DNA of 64,000 nucleotides, taken from assembly GCA_017553505.1 (NCBI GenBank), contig JAFZLD010000003.1, positions 1 through 64,000 on the forward strand. Direction: 5' to 3'. Below are positions 26,418 to 35,955 of the stretch, in pieces. The position numbers were made by a program, and so were the translations under genes. The notes under the pieces were generated by a model, which was given only the letters and a program-made list of their open reading frames with translations, searched no databases and was not told the DNA's origin. Each line of letters begins with the position of its first letter. The first letter of the stretch is position 1. Origin of the DNA: Lachnospiraceae bacterium. GTDB taxonomy: Bacteria; Bacillota; Clostridia; Lachnospirales; Lachnospiraceae.

Positions 26418-28199
26418 ATGAGTAAAAATAAAAATATGGCGGGCTTCATCATATGCTTTGTTGTAACTTTGCTGTTGATGTTAGCCTTTTTGGAACTTAA
26501 CAAAAACAGAATTATAGGATATGTGCTGACGCTTCTGATAAGCGGCTTCTACTTCTACGCTTACAAGACAAGACTTAAGCAAAAAAAGCTGCTTTCGAAG
26601 ATTTTGCTTTATCTTCTGTGGGTAGTAAGCTTCGCTGCGGCGGTAGCTATATCGTGGCCTAAGGTTAAGCCTGTTCCCGCGGTAGATTATAAGAACCCTG
26701 TGAAGACAGGCGTTGTAGAGACTCAGTACGGTGCTGTTCAGGGCGTTGTGACCGAGGATGGCGCTGTTGAGATATATGCGGGTATCCCTTATGCCAAGCC
26801 TCCCGTAGGCGAGCTTCGCTGGAAGGCGCCGCAGGATCCCGACAAGTGGGAAGGTGTGCGCCGTGCGGATATGTACGCTCCCATGAGCATGCAGCCTACG
26901 CACTTACCGATTTACGATTCGCTTGCGCAGATAATCGGCTACCACGATTACAAGATTTCTCTTAAAGATAATTACATCCCGCCTGTGAGCGAGGATTCTT
27001 TGTACGTTAATGTCTGGAAGCCTGCGACTTCGGAGATCAAGCTTCCGGTAGTCGTATATGTTCACGGAGGCTCCCTTCAGACCGGCCAGCCCTGGTATCA
27101 GGACTACAGCGGTGAAGGACTTGCGCGTGAAGGCGTCATCGTAGTCAATATGGGCTACCGCCTAGGTGTATTTGGCTACTACGCCGACGAGGAACTGATT
27201 GCGGAATCGCCCGACGGAACCACAGGTAACTACGGTCTTCTCGACCAGATAAAAGCCTTAAAGTGGGTTAATGACAACATTGAAGCCTTCGGCGGTGACC
27301 CGACTAATATCACACTTGCAGGCGAGTCGGCAGGCTCCGCATCCGTAAGTGCTATATGCGTATCGCCCCTTGCCAAGGGCCTCTTCACAAGGGCCGTAAT
27401 GGAAAGCTCCACGGTAGCGCCTGTAGAGCCCACACACTCATTCAGATTACTTGATGAAGCTTTAAAGAGCGGCAACGACCTCAAGTCACGCTACAACTGT
27501 GCCAACGTATCTGAACTAAGAAACGTCAGCGCTAAAGAACTGGTCAAAGAAGCCGACACTCAGCACCACATGACTGTTGACGGCTACGCTCTCGGGAAGA
27601 CTCCCTACGAATACTACATGGCAGGCGAGTTCAACGAAAAAGAAGTAATTCACGGCTACAACCGCCACGAAGCGGACGCCTTCCTGATATTTGATAACGC
27701 TAATCTCAAGACCTTCGAGGAAAGAGTACGTAACTATTTCGGTGAGTACACTGAGGAGGTTTTGAAACTCTATCCTGCGTCAACCGACGAAGAGGCTAAA
27801 GTATATTGGGCTGAAATCTGGGGAGCCGTTTTCTTTGACTATCCTCATTACTGCTTAAACCGTCTTGAAGTCAAGAACGGAGTGCCCACCTACCAGTACT
27901 ACTTCACCCGCGACAACGGGCGCCTCGGAGCATGGCACAGCGGTGAGGAAGTATACCTCTACGGCAACATTCCCGATGATTCAAAGCTCTACGACGACCA
28001 TGATCGCAAGCTGAGCGATGCGATGCTTCATTACTTCGTGAACTTCGCCAAGACGGGTAACCCCAACGGCGACGGACTCATCGAGTGGCCTGTAAATGAA
28101 GCTTCCGAAGACGTTATGGAATTCGGCGATAACTATGGAATGATTAAAGAACGCGAACACGAACTGTTCGCCATATTGGATAAGTTGCAAGGTTTTTAA
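26418..28199 (+). CDS. Membrane-anchored type B carboxylesterase
   Basis: 593 residues. Three N-terminal membrane segments (about 8-25, 32-50, 60-80) precede a type B carboxylesterase domain (about 95-590): YAGIPYAKPPVGELRW, VYVHGGSLQTG for the oxyanion hole, LAGESAGSASVSA with nucleophile Ser near 304, and AWHSGEEVYLYGN carrying the His. The catalytic domain should face outward. The start is the ATG 7 nt after GTGAGG; an ATG 6 nt earlier is too close to it. Surface esterases of this family in gut Clostridia may act on plant acyl esters, which is inference. Confidence 0.88.
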   Translation: MSKNKNMAGFIICFVVTLLLMLAFLELNKNRIIGYVLTLLISGFYFYAYKTRLKQKKLLSKILLYLLWVVSFAAAVAISWPKVKPVPAVDYKNPVKTGVVETQYGAVQGVVTEDGAVEIYAGIPYAKPPVGELRWKAPQDPDKWEGVRRADMYAPMSMQPTHLPIYDSLAQIIGYHDYKISLKDNYIPPVSEDSLYVNVWKPATSEIKLPVVVYVHGGSLQTGQPWYQDYSGEGLAREGVIVVNMGYRLGVFGYYADEELIAESPDGTTGNYGLLDQIKALKWVNDNIEAFGGDPTNITLAGESAGSASVSAICVSPLAKGLFTRAVMESSTVAPVEPTHSFRLLDEALKSGNDLKSRYNCANVSELRNVSAKELVKEADTQHHMTVDGYALGKTPYEYYMAGEFNEKEVIHGYNRHEADAFLIFDNANLKTFEERVRNYFGEYTEEVLKLYPASTDEEAKVYWAEIWGAVFFDYPHYCLNRLEVKNGVPTYQYYFTRDNGRLGAWHSGEEVYLYGNIPDDSKLYDDHDRKLSDAMLHYFVNFAKTGNPNGDGLIEWPVNEASEDVMEFGDNYGMIKEREHELFAILDKLQGF

Positions 28200-28263
28200 T
28201 AAAGGGAAGTGGAATAAAACAGATTTTCTTGAATAATGTGTAAGGCGGGAGCGGATAAGATGT

Positions 28264-29040
28264 ATGAGAATGTGTGAGGCGATAAAAAAGATTTCTTTGA
28301 CAATTATATTGTTATTGGGGGTACCCGTATTTTGTCTTGTGGCCCAAAAGTTTGGGGTTACCACAGGTCATAACTTTCTGCTCGCAGCTGTTCTTTATTC
28401 TGTAGTTATTTTATTTTGCGTTAAATACCTTATCGGCAAGAAGTTTAGAGCATCAGATTGCTGCTTGGCGGTCGTAATTGGACTCATTACCATGCTGTAT
28501 ACAATCCCGTTGAAGTTTATCGGAGTTTATGGTGGTATATGTACGGCGATGGTTTATCTTACCCTTAGAGATTACATAACTAGAAACGATATTTCTTTTA
28601 CATGGATACGAAAAGGGATCATAGACAATGTTAAGATAATGGGCAGTATTTCACTACTGTTTTTTATGATATATCTGATAGGATTCAAGAATCGGTTTGT
28701 ATTCGTACCGATTTATTTGCTTAAGCCGTGGGCACCGGCCGTATCGGAAGAACTCATTTTCAGAGTTCTGATTCCGATGATGATATTTAAATTGTTTAAG
28801 CTTGATGATACTAAAGGGAATAGGATATGGGTATTCCTGATAGTTACTATTCCGTTCGCAATGTGGCATTGTACAGATGCCATAGCAGCCGGTAACGTTG
28901 CGGAAGTAGTGCGATGTTGCTACTCGTCTTTATTATGTTCAGCGATTTTTTGTTTCCTGATATATAAATACGGATTATTCTACGGCATCTATGCACATGC
29001 GCTTTGTGATTTTATCACTATGTGCTCGGGAAGAGCGTGA
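28264..29040 (+). CDS. CPBP-family intramembrane metalloprotease
   Basis: 258 residues, about eight membrane segments. The three CPBP/Abi motifs are present: SEELIFRV (EExxxR), FAMWHC (FxxxH) and HALCDF (HxxxD, usually HxxxN/D). Such glutamic/metal-type proteases process membrane substrates, and some confer bacteriocin self-immunity. No bacteriocin gene is adjacent here. AGCGGATAAG is a weak ribosome site; the ATG at 28270 is an alternative start. The next gene converges with only 1 nt between stops. Confidence 0.85.
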   Translation: MRMCEAIKKISLTIILLLGVPVFCLVAQKFGVTTGHNFLLAAVLYSVVILFCVKYLIGKKFRASDCCLAVVIGLITMLYTIPLKFIGVYGGICTAMVYLTLRDYITRNDISFTWIRKGIIDNVKIMGSISLLFFMIYLIGFKNRFVFVPIYLLKPWAPAVSEELIFRVLIPMMIFKLFKLDDTKGNRIWVFLIVTIPFAMWHCTDAIAAGNVAEVVRCCYSSLLCSAIFCFLIYKYGLFYGIYAHALCDFITMCSGRA

Positions 29041-29041
29041 A

Positions 29042-29902
29042 TTACGTATTGGGTCTGTGGTAGAAGTTACCGAGGAAGTCTTCGGTACGAATTGCATTGA
29101 CGAATGCGGTTCCGCCGGCTTCGTCGACGATTTCCATTACTTTCTTAACCTCGTCACTGGATACTACCGAGTAGATTAAGTATCTGTCCTCGCCTGTGTA
29201 ACCGCCCTGGGCCTTGATAATGGTGGTGCCGTGGTGAGCAACATCGTAAATCTTCCGGGATATTTCCTGAGGCTTGTCGGTGACTATCAACATAGTCTGC
29301 TTCTGGTAACGCTTATAAAGCACGTGAATAACTTCGGTAGATGCGTACTGGAAGAGGATTGAGTAAAGTGCCTTGTCCCAACCGAAGATTAAACCTGCGG
29401 TGATAAGGATTACCGTGTTGATAAGAAGGATGATGTTAAATGTGTCGGAACCTTTCTTTTGCGACATGAAGATCGAAATGAAGTCGGTTCCGCCGGTGGT
29501 GCAGTCGACGTTAAGGCACATGGCAATCGCAAGACCGTTGATGAGACCGCCGAAGATGGCTATCAAAAGGGGGTCGTAAGTGATTACCACGGTGGGTATT
29601 AAGTCGGTGAAGATACCGGTTAACAGGATAACTCCGAGGGAGTGTATCGTAAACTTCTTACCTATAAATCTGAAGCCGATGTATACAGGGATGGCGTTCA
29701 GAATAATGTTGACGGGAGTATAAGGCACATATATGCCCAGATACTTGTCAAAGATGCCCTGAATCAGGACCGTAAGACCCATGGCGCCGCCGGGAATAAG
29801 ACCGCCGGTACGTACAAAGGTCTGAGTGTCTACCGCAAGGATAAGCGATGCGGCAATCATGACAATGATACGCTTAACTTCTTTGCTTGCTTTTTCTTTC
29901 AT
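29042..29902 (-). CDS. YitT family membrane protein
   Basis: 286 residues. Five to six membrane segments with GGLIPGGAMGLTVLIQG and NVDCTTGGTDFISIF typical of the YitT (DUF161) family, then a cytoplasmic DUF2179 domain (AQGGYTGEDRYLIYSVV to FLGNFYH). Function in the family is not settled; transport or regulation has been suggested. It converges with the CPBP gene without an obvious hairpin between the stops. Confidence 0.9.
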   Translation of the reverse strand: MKEKASKEVKRIIVMIAASLILAVDTQTFVRTGGLIPGGAMGLTVLIQGIFDKYLGIYVPYTPVNIILNAIPVYIGFRFIGKKFTIHSLGVILLTGIFTDLIPTVVITYDPLLIAIFGGLINGLAIAMCLNVDCTTGGTDFISIFMSQKKGSDTFNIILLINTVILITAGLIFGWDKALYSILFQYASTEVIHVLYKRYQKQTMLIVTDKPQEISRKIYDVAHHGTTIIKAQGGYTGEDRYLIYSVVSSDEVKKVMEIVDEAGGTAFVNAIRTEDFLGNFYHRPNT

Positions 29903-30084
29903 AACTAACTAACCTAATCTAATCTCTCTATGAGGCATAAGCCGAAAAGTATTCTATCAAAAACCTAAAGAAAATTCCACACTGAATTTTGAGGGGAGTG
30001 TGTTAGCAATAGGTTTCGCTACAGTCTGTACTATACATATATATTACAAAGGGGAGGGTAACAATTTATTTACTCGTTAAAAGT

Positions 30085-31587
30085 ATGAAAAAAATATTCG
30101 CTAAAACCGTTTCTGTCAGGTTTCTGACTTTCGCTTTTTTGGTCGCACTTCTTCTGGGTGTGGCATTACTCTTAAGACTCGGACTCTATTCGGTTCCCTG
30201 GTATGATGATTACGAATATGCCAAGTATACAAAAAGTTTTCAGGAGGCCTACGGCTCCGGCTTAATCAACGCTATACGCGGCGCATGCTATCAGGTGAGA
30301 GAGTCGTGGGTTATATGGCAAGGCACATTTTCATCCATTTTTCTGATGGCGCTGTCACCCATGGGCTTTAATACAGATAACTATTATATGGGCTCATTCG
30401 TTCTGATAATTCTTCTTACAGTTTCGGCGGCGGTATTGACTTTTGCTTTGTGCCGTAGAGTATTCGGTATCAAGGGCTACCCGGCGGTCTGCCTGTCATT
30501 TGCCATGTCAATATTTACCGTGTGGCGTGTTCATAGTGCCAATCAGGCATTTTACTGGTATAACGGCGGCCTGCATTATGTGGGAATGCATTCTTTCATG
30601 ATGCTTTTCGCAGCGGTGCTTATATGCATGATGGACTTTAAGAAGCCTGTGACGACCGCTTTGAAAGTGATTCTGTCGGTAATTCTTGCGGTAATATGCA
30701 GCGGAGCCAACTTCGCGACGGCCTTGCAGGGAATCCTTCTTTTGCTGGGATTTACGGTCTTAACGATTGTTAAGCAAAAGAAAAAAGCTTTGGTCTATGT
30801 GCCTGCAATTGTGGTGTACTTAATCGGTCTCGCATTCAACATCGGCGCGCCCGGAAACAGCATGAGAGCAGCGTATTATACGGACACGGCGATGCCGATG
30901 CCCAAGGCGATTCTCTATTCCTTCCCTGAAGCGGTTAAGTGGATGTGGGATTTCACGGGGCTGTTCACGATAGTGTTCATGATTGCACTTGTGCCGATTA
31001 TCTGGAAGGGGCTTGAGAATTCCACGTTTAATTTCAAGCTTCCGTTGATATTTGTGGCGCTTGCTTTTTGCTTCTATGCAACAAGCTACACTGCGCTTTT
31101 GTACGGTATCGGCAGGGTAGATGTGGACAGAGCCGTGAATGCCGCCAAGCTTACATATCAGTTTATGCTTATCTTGTGCGAGATTTTCGTGGTGGGATGG
31201 ATTAAAAAGAAAACGTCCGTCGAGAAGAACGACATAGGATTTGCGTGGCTTTATGCGGCGTGCCTGGCTGTGCTGGTGGTTTCTTTTGCAGTGAGTTCTA
31301 TTGAGAGGATTAAGTACTCACCTTACGGCGCATACTATTACGTGCATACCGGTGAGGCTGCGGCTTATCATGACGGATATGTGAGACAGGTGGAGTCGAT
31401 AAAGAGCCAGGGGCCCGATGCCGTGGTAGACAGAAATGTGTTTAAGCCGTCCTTTCTTTATACGGGAGAACTGTCCGACGATCCGGAATACGAAGCCAAC
31501 AAATTCATGGCTACCTGGTACCGCAAGAACAGTATAGTGATAAAGGCGGATGAAACGGGCAACGGAGATGTCGGTTCGGAGAATTAA
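30085..31587 (+). CDS. DUF6056-like polytopic membrane protein
   Basis: 500 residues with about twelve hydrophobic segments and a conserved-looking early loop PWYDDYEYAKYTKSF, resembling the DUF6056 group of Firmicutes membrane proteins, which look like GT-C glycosyltransferases. An Asp-Asp pair in the first outer loop (residues 40-41) would suit a GT-C active site. The family call is from memory. The only strong ribosome site, AAAGGGGAGGG, lies 25-30 nt before the ATG, unusually far; no better in-frame start was found. Confidence 0.65.
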   Translation: MKKIFAKTVSVRFLTFAFLVALLLGVALLLRLGLYSVPWYDDYEYAKYTKSFQEAYGSGLINAIRGACYQVRESWVIWQGTFSSIFLMALSPMGFNTDNYYMGSFVLIILLTVSAAVLTFALCRRVFGIKGYPAVCLSFAMSIFTVWRVHSANQAFYWYNGGLHYVGMHSFMMLFAAVLICMMDFKKPVTTALKVILSVILAVICSGANFATALQGILLLLGFTVLTIVKQKKKALVYVPAIVVYLIGLAFNIGAPGNSMRAAYYTDTAMPMPKAILYSFPEAVKWMWDFTGLFTIVFMIALVPIIWKGLENSTFNFKLPLIFVALAFCFYATSYTALLYGIGRVDVDRAVNAAKLTYQFMLILCEIFVVGWIKKKTSVEKNDIGFAWLYAACLAVLVVSFAVSSIERIKYSPYGAYYYVHTGEAAAYHDGYVRQVESIKSQGPDAVVDRNVFKPSFLYTGELSDDPEYEANKFMATWYRKNSIVIKADETGNGDVGSEN

Positions 31588-31622
31588 GTAAAGCAGTCCG
31601 GTCGAATGCTCCTTTACTTAAT
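31583..31622. terminator. Hairpin shared by two convergent genes
   Basis: ATTAAGTAAAG pairs with CTTTACTTAAT (11 bp, with a further GCA/TGC inside). It includes the stop of the 30085 gene and ends at the stop region of the 31614 gene. Confidence 0.5.
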
Positions 31623-32585
31623 ATTGTTTAGAATTTTAATATGAGCTTTGATGAGGTCGTAATACTCGCGCGCCTGCCCCTTGGAATATTTACCGAGGAG
31701 AGCGGAGCGCAGAGAATTAAGATTGGGCTTCTGCTTCCAGGATTTAACGAGGAATTCGGGCAGGCCCTTGGGCATATCGGTATGGTTCTGTCTGAAGACT
31801 ATACCGGTATAAAGCTTCTGCTTCTCATCACGGCTCAGTTTTTTATGCTTTGAAATAAAAGTTTTGTAAGAAGATTTGGTCTTAAATTCGGTGTAGAAAG
31901 TCTTACCGCTTGCTTCGCCGAAGGTTTTCTTTAAGGCATCGTGAAGGTCGACAAGATTGTCAAGACCGATGCAGTAAAGCACTTCCTGTGCCTCTTCGAG
32001 TGAGGCGTCCTGAGTATTGTCTTCCGGCACAGTTTCCTCTGCGGGAGCTTCCGTAGCGGGAGCGGCAGGAGAAGGGGCCGACTCTTCAGTGACTGTAACG
32101 GTGGTGGGAGCCGGAGTTGTCTCGGGTGCGGGTGCAGCCTCGCGTGCGATATCTTCGGGAGCTGCGGCCTTGGCTTCGGGAGAAACGGTTTCTTCCTCGT
32201 CAAGGGGCTCTTCATAAGTATCTACCGACGAACATGCATTGCCCTTGATGCGCTTAACGCTCACTCCGCGCTTTCTCCAGAATCTGACCACGGCATCATA
32301 GCCCGTGTCATTGGAGACGATTATGAATTCGCCATCGCCGATATCATGCACTCTGTAACCCAAATCCGTACAGAGCTGAAAGTCCAACGCATTGTTACCG
32401 TAGTTACATTCTATGAAAGTGACTTCTTTGTCCGACTGTTTCAAAAGAATGAGGTTTCGATAATTCATATGGGGGCTTTTCATAGTATAATAAACGAGGA
32501 TTGTGTCATCGGCGGAAGCCTTACTAAGAAGCGCTATCCAGTTATCACCAACGTTCTCACTGTCGATAAAATATGTTTTGCTCAT
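31614..32585 (-). CDS. PIN/NYN-like domain protein
   Basis: 323 residues. Residues 1-115 have the layout of a PIN/NYN ribonuclease: YFIDSENVGDNW, NNALDFQLCTDLG and VSNDTGYDAVVRFWRKRG, which supply the acidic residues of the metal site. A long Glu/Ala/Pro/Thr linker (about 135-215) leads to a basic helical C-terminal domain (about 215-323) that may bind nucleic acid. Start is the ATG giving MSKTYFIDSEN; no clear ribosome site is seen. An RNA-cleaving role is inferred from the fold. Confidence 0.7.
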   Translation of the reverse strand: MSKTYFIDSENVGDNWIALLSKASADDTILVYYTMKSPHMNYRNLILLKQSDKEVTFIECNYGNNALDFQLCTDLGYRVHDIGDGEFIIVSNDTGYDAVVRFWRKRGVSVKRIKGNACSSVDTYEEPLDEEETVSPEAKAAAPEDIAREAAPAPETTPAPTTVTVTEESAPSPAAPATEAPAEETVPEDNTQDASLEEAQEVLYCIGLDNLVDLHDALKKTFGEASGKTFYTEFKTKSSYKTFISKHKKLSRDEKQKLYTGIVFRQNHTDMPKGLPEFLVKSWKQKPNLNSLRSALLGKYSKGQAREYYDLIKAHIKILNNIK

Positions 32586-32649
32586 AATAATTTTCGACCG
32601 GACAATGGTTATTGTGGCATGAAATATTGAGAAAATCAATATATAATTC

Positions 32650-32676
32650 GAGCGCGACGGTTAATTCATCGCGCTC
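32650..32676 (-). terminator. Hairpin after the 32685 gene
   Basis: GAGCGCGA pairs perfectly with TCGCGCTC, 9 nt past the stop on the minus strand. The T tract on that strand is weak; the + strand side is more T-rich. Confidence 0.5.
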
Positions 32677-32684
32677 TTATTCTT

Positions 32685-33104
32685 TTATTGGTTTACCGGT
32701 TTCGGCCCGGATTCAAGAACCCACGGAAGATTTACCTCCAACCGCAGAATATAGTAAGGTTCCTCCATGTCGGTATTATTATAAACGGCTTCCCTGGTCG
32801 AAGGCTTGAAAAGCCTGATGTCCGAAGTGTCACGGACCACTACATTATATCCATCTGCCGTAAGTGTCCCCGCAACGCAAAAATATGCTGTGTAATTTAC
32901 ATCTTCGCTGTTCTCGGAACATGCTTCCGCTACTTCGAGAGCGCTGTCCACAGAAAGCCCAAAACGCTCAAGAAGCGCATTTCCGTGCGGACACAGCTTT
33001 GGATACGCTGTTCGGAAATTTTGACAATACAAACATTCGCAAGGTTCGTTATATAAAGTTTTGTATGATTTTGTTCTGCCTCTGTTAATTGAATATGCAA
33101 ACAC
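32685..33104 (-). CDS. Small Cys-containing protein of unknown function
   Basis: 139 residues. The N-terminal part has CECLYCQNF and a further CPHG, a likely metal-binding Cys cluster, followed by LLERFGLSVDSALEVAE. This pattern occurs in short Firmicutes proteins of unknown role. The GTG start is supported by TTGGGAGATAACC just upstream. Contrary to a shadow, codon use and the Cys motif look genuine. Confidence 0.65.
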   Translation of the reverse strand: MFAYSINRGRTKSYKTLYNEPCECLYCQNFRTAYPKLCPHGNALLERFGLSVDSALEVAEACSENSEDVNYTAYFCVAGTLTADGYNVVVRDTSDIRLFKPSTREAVYNNTDMEEPYYILRLEVNLPWVLESGPKPVNQ

Positions 33105-33303
33105 GGTTATCTCCCAATTGAATCTTTGTTAACATCATATACCACATTTGTGAGAATGACACGCAAAATATTGCGAATGACGCTTTTTTGTTACGAAACA
33201 CGGTTGCGACATTAGAAAAATTCTTGAATGCTCCCAACAAACGTGAGAAACTGATAATAAGGATACATGAGTATCTGTAATTCGCCGGTAGGGGATTTTT
33301 ACA

Positions 33304-33753
33304 GTGAAAATCGATATTAAAAAGATTGACTCGGGCGAAGACGAGGTAATCCTTCGCTACAAAGAAGTCACACCTAAGATAAAAAGAATACTGGATGCCC
33401 TAAACGGCGAGAACAACCGTCTTGTGGGGCGCAAGGATGATAAGCAAGTGGTTGTGGATACCGGCGAGATTCTTTATATAGAATCTGTGGATGACAAGAC
33501 CTTCGCTTATACCGAGGGCGACGTTGTCAGAGTGGACAATACCCTTCAAGGCATCACCGAGGCGCTTGATGACATTAAGTTTTTCAGGTGCAGTAAGTCG
33601 ATGATTATTAACGTCGATAAGGTACGTGTGCTTAAGAGTTTATCATCGAACCGCATTGATGCCACGCTTGAGAACGGCGAGCATATATTGATTTCAAGGA
33701 CCTATGCGTCGGATTTCAGAAAACTGTTGAAAGGAGGTGCGCCTCATGAGTAA
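33304..33753 (+). CDS. LytTR DNA-binding regulator without receiver domain
   Basis: 149 residues. The C-terminal two thirds is a LytTR domain: GEILYIESVDDKTFAYTEGD, LDDIKFFRCSKSMIINVDKV, and HILISRTYASDFRKLL. No receiver or membrane part. GTG start with GTAGGGGATT upstream. Together with the next gene it forms the LytTR-DUF3021 pair widespread in Firmicutes, in which the membrane protein is thought to restrain the regulator. Confidence 0.9.
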   Translation: MKIDIKKIDSGEDEVILRYKEVTPKIKRILDALNGENNRLVGRKDDKQVVVDTGEILYIESVDDKTFAYTEGDVVRVDNTLQGITEALDDIKFFRCSKSMIINVDKVRVLKSLSSNRIDATLENGEHILISRTYASDFRKLLKGGAPHE

Positions 33754-34228
33754 AAAGAATAACAAACTAACACTTTGGGAGAGATATCTTACCAAAGAAA
33801 TCGGTATCGAGTTTAAGGCGTGCCTGTATTTCTTTGCGATACTTTTCTTTTACTGCGTATATAGACTTGTGATTGGAAAAGTGGATGCAAGTATGCTTCA
33901 CATGGCAGAAATGATTTTTGCTACATACATAATCGGATATCTTCAGGTATACCTGTTTTGGAATTTTGACGAAGCTGACAGTCTGAATGGACGAGAGTGG
34001 CTGGGAATGGGCGTGTGCACGCTGATTTACTGTACCCTTTCGTATCTTTTAAACTGGTTTGATAAAAAGATTTGGTTGACTGTTGGTTTTGGAGTTTATG
34101 TAGTGGTTATGTACATATGCGTATTCTTTATTTATAAATCAAAGCGCCACATCGACGACAAAAAGTTAAACGAAGATTTAAGACTCTTTCAGGCAGGACA
34201 CAAAGCTTCGGAGGACAAAGAATCATGA
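33746..34228 (+). CDS. DUF3021 family membrane protein
   Basis: 160 residues, four membrane segments, with YLQVYLFWNFDEADSLNGREW near the middle, typical of DUF3021 partners of LytTR regulators. The ATG at 33746 follows AAAGGAGGTG by 7 nt and overlaps the LytTR gene by 8 nt. It probably acts with that regulator at the membrane. Confidence 0.85.
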   Translation: MSKKNNKLTLWERYLTKEIGIEFKACLYFFAILFFYCVYRLVIGKVDASMLHMAEMIFATYIIGYLQVYLFWNFDEADSLNGREWLGMGVCTLIYCTLSYLLNWFDKKIWLTVGFGVYVVVMYICVFFIYKSKRHIDDKKLNEDLRLFQAGHKASEDKES

Positions 34229-35001
34229 GCCAGCGGTCTATAAAAAGAATAGCGCTCATTACAATGATAATAGACCATATCGGAGGCTTTATACCGGGTA
34301 TGCCTATATGGTTTCATTATATCGGCAGAATTTCGGCTCCGCTTTTTTTCTTTTGTTGCGCATGGGGATTTGAACATACCCGTAGCAAGGAGAGATTCAT
34401 CTTGCGGTTGTATCTTGCCGGAATAGTAATGGGACTTGGGAACTTGGCAGTATACTATCTTTGCGGCAGCCCAAGATCCGCTGACCCGCCCGAAAACGGA
34501 ATATTTACCACGTTGTTTCTGGGAGCGCTTCTGTGTTACTTGTGGGAAAAGAAAAAATATGGCTTTCTTATTCTCTCCGTAATATATCAAATTGCTTTTA
34601 TGCTGATAGTCATTTATGCACCCTTTATTATTCCCTGGAAATTTGAGCAAATGGTAATTTGCATTTTCGCTCCGATTTTGTATGTGGAGGGCGGGATAAT
34701 ATTTGTTATGTTGTTTTGCGCACTCTACTTATTTAAGGACTGCCCCATTCTTCTTGCGGACGTGATGCTGACATGCTCTTTTGTTGTTTACAAAGGAACT
34801 CACAGAGCGTGGAACACCCCAATTATGCGTTTCGATGTATTTAACTTTTGGGATTTCGGATACCTTATGGTTTTCGCGCTGGTAATAATGCTTTTGTACA
34901 ATGGGAAAAAGGGAAAAGGCAGCAAGTATTTTTACTACATTTTTTATCCGGCGCATGTGTGGATTCTGTTTGCAATCGGGCAATTTCTTACAAAAAGGTA
35001 G
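34225..35001 (+). CDS. TraX family membrane protein
   Basis: 258 residues, about seven or eight membrane segments. It begins with KRIALITMIIDHIGGFI and has IGRISAPLFFFCCAWGFEHTR, the hallmark of TraX-like proteins, distant kin of acyltransferase-3 enzymes. In F plasmids TraX acetylates pilin; chromosomal Firmicutes homologues have no known substrate. Overlaps the DUF3021 gene by 4 nt. Confidence 0.85.
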   Translation: MSQRSIKRIALITMIIDHIGGFIPGMPIWFHYIGRISAPLFFFCCAWGFEHTRSKERFILRLYLAGIVMGLGNLAVYYLCGSPRSADPPENGIFTTLFLGALLCYLWEKKKYGFLILSVIYQIAFMLIVIYAPFIIPWKFEQMVICIFAPILYVEGGIIFVMLFCALYLFKDCPILLADVMLTCSFVVYKGTHRAWNTPIMRFDVFNFWDFGYLMVFALVIMLLYNGKKGKGSKYFYYIFYPAHVWILFAIGQFLTKR

Positions 35002-35115
35002 TTGGGGGCACTGTGAAAAGTGCAGGATAAAGACGAATAAGTGCAACTTACGGGGGCAGATATTGCTCCCGTTTTCTTTTTCTGTTACATGTAAGGTAAC
35101 GAAAGGAGAATTTAG

Positions 35116-35955
35116 ATGGCAGATGTAATTAGGATAGAAAATCTTACGAAGAGCTACGGCAAGAAGCGCGGCGTCACGGATATTTCGCTGACAGTAAAAG
35201 AAGGCGAGATCTTTGGCTTCATCGGTCCCAACGGAGCCGGTAAGTCTACGACGATTCGCTCGATGCTGGGGTTCTTAAACTTTGATAAGGGTGCGATAAC
35301 GATACTTGGAAAGGATAGTGTTAAGGAGCATGTGGGCATACTTAAGGAAGTGGGTTATATGCCTTCGGAGGCGCTGTTCTATCCGACCATGAAGGTATCG
35401 GAGGTGATTAAGTTCGCGGCGGATGCGAGAGGACTGGATTGTCGAGAGGAAGCTGAAATGCTCTGCGAGCGTTTACAGCTTGATACGGGCAAAAGAATAA
35501 AGGAGCTGTCTCTTGGTAATCGTAAGAAGGTGAGCATTGTCTGTGCCATGCAACACAAGCCGAAGCTGTTCGTGTTCGACGAGCCTTCGTCGGGACTGGA
35601 TCCGTTGATGCAGAGCACTTTCTTTGAACTGATTAAGGAGTATGTGAAGAAGGGGGCGACGTGCTTTCTTTCGACACATGTGCTGTCTGAGGTGAGCAGG
35701 TATTGCGACAGGGCGGCGATTATGAGAGAGGGCAGGCTGATTAAGGTTGATATGGTGGATAACCTGACCGAAAGTACCGCCAAGAGTGTAAAAGTTACCG
35801 CCGACGGCATGCATGAAGAGTATATGTACAACGGCGACATTAATGAACTGGTGAAGAAGTTGTCGGAGCGTAAGCTTCAGAACCTTTATATAGAGGAGCC
35901 GTCTTTGGAGGATATGTTCATGCATTTCTATGAGGGAAAGGAGGAAGTACGATGA
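35116..35955 (+). CDS. ABC transporter ATP-binding protein
   Basis: 279 residues. Walker A GPNGAGKST, signature LSLGNRKKVSI (a variant of LSGGQ) and Walker B LFVFDEPSSGLDP. This is the exporter/ABC-2 type, partner of the permease that overlaps its end by 4 nt. GAAAGGAGAATTTAG precedes the ATG. The LytTR-DUF3021 genes upstream often control such exporters. Confidence 0.93.
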   Translation: MADVIRIENLTKSYGKKRGVTDISLTVKEGEIFGFIGPNGAGKSTTIRSMLGFLNFDKGAITILGKDSVKEHVGILKEVGYMPSEALFYPTMKVSEVIKFAADARGLDCREEAEMLCERLQLDTGKRIKELSLGNRKKVSIVCAMQHKPKLFVFDEPSSGLDPLMQSTFFELIKEYVKKGATCFLSTHVLSEVSRYCDRAAIMREGRLIKVDMVDNLTESTAKSVKVTADGMHEEYMYNGDINELVKKLSERKLQNLYIEEPSLEDMFMHFYEGKEEVR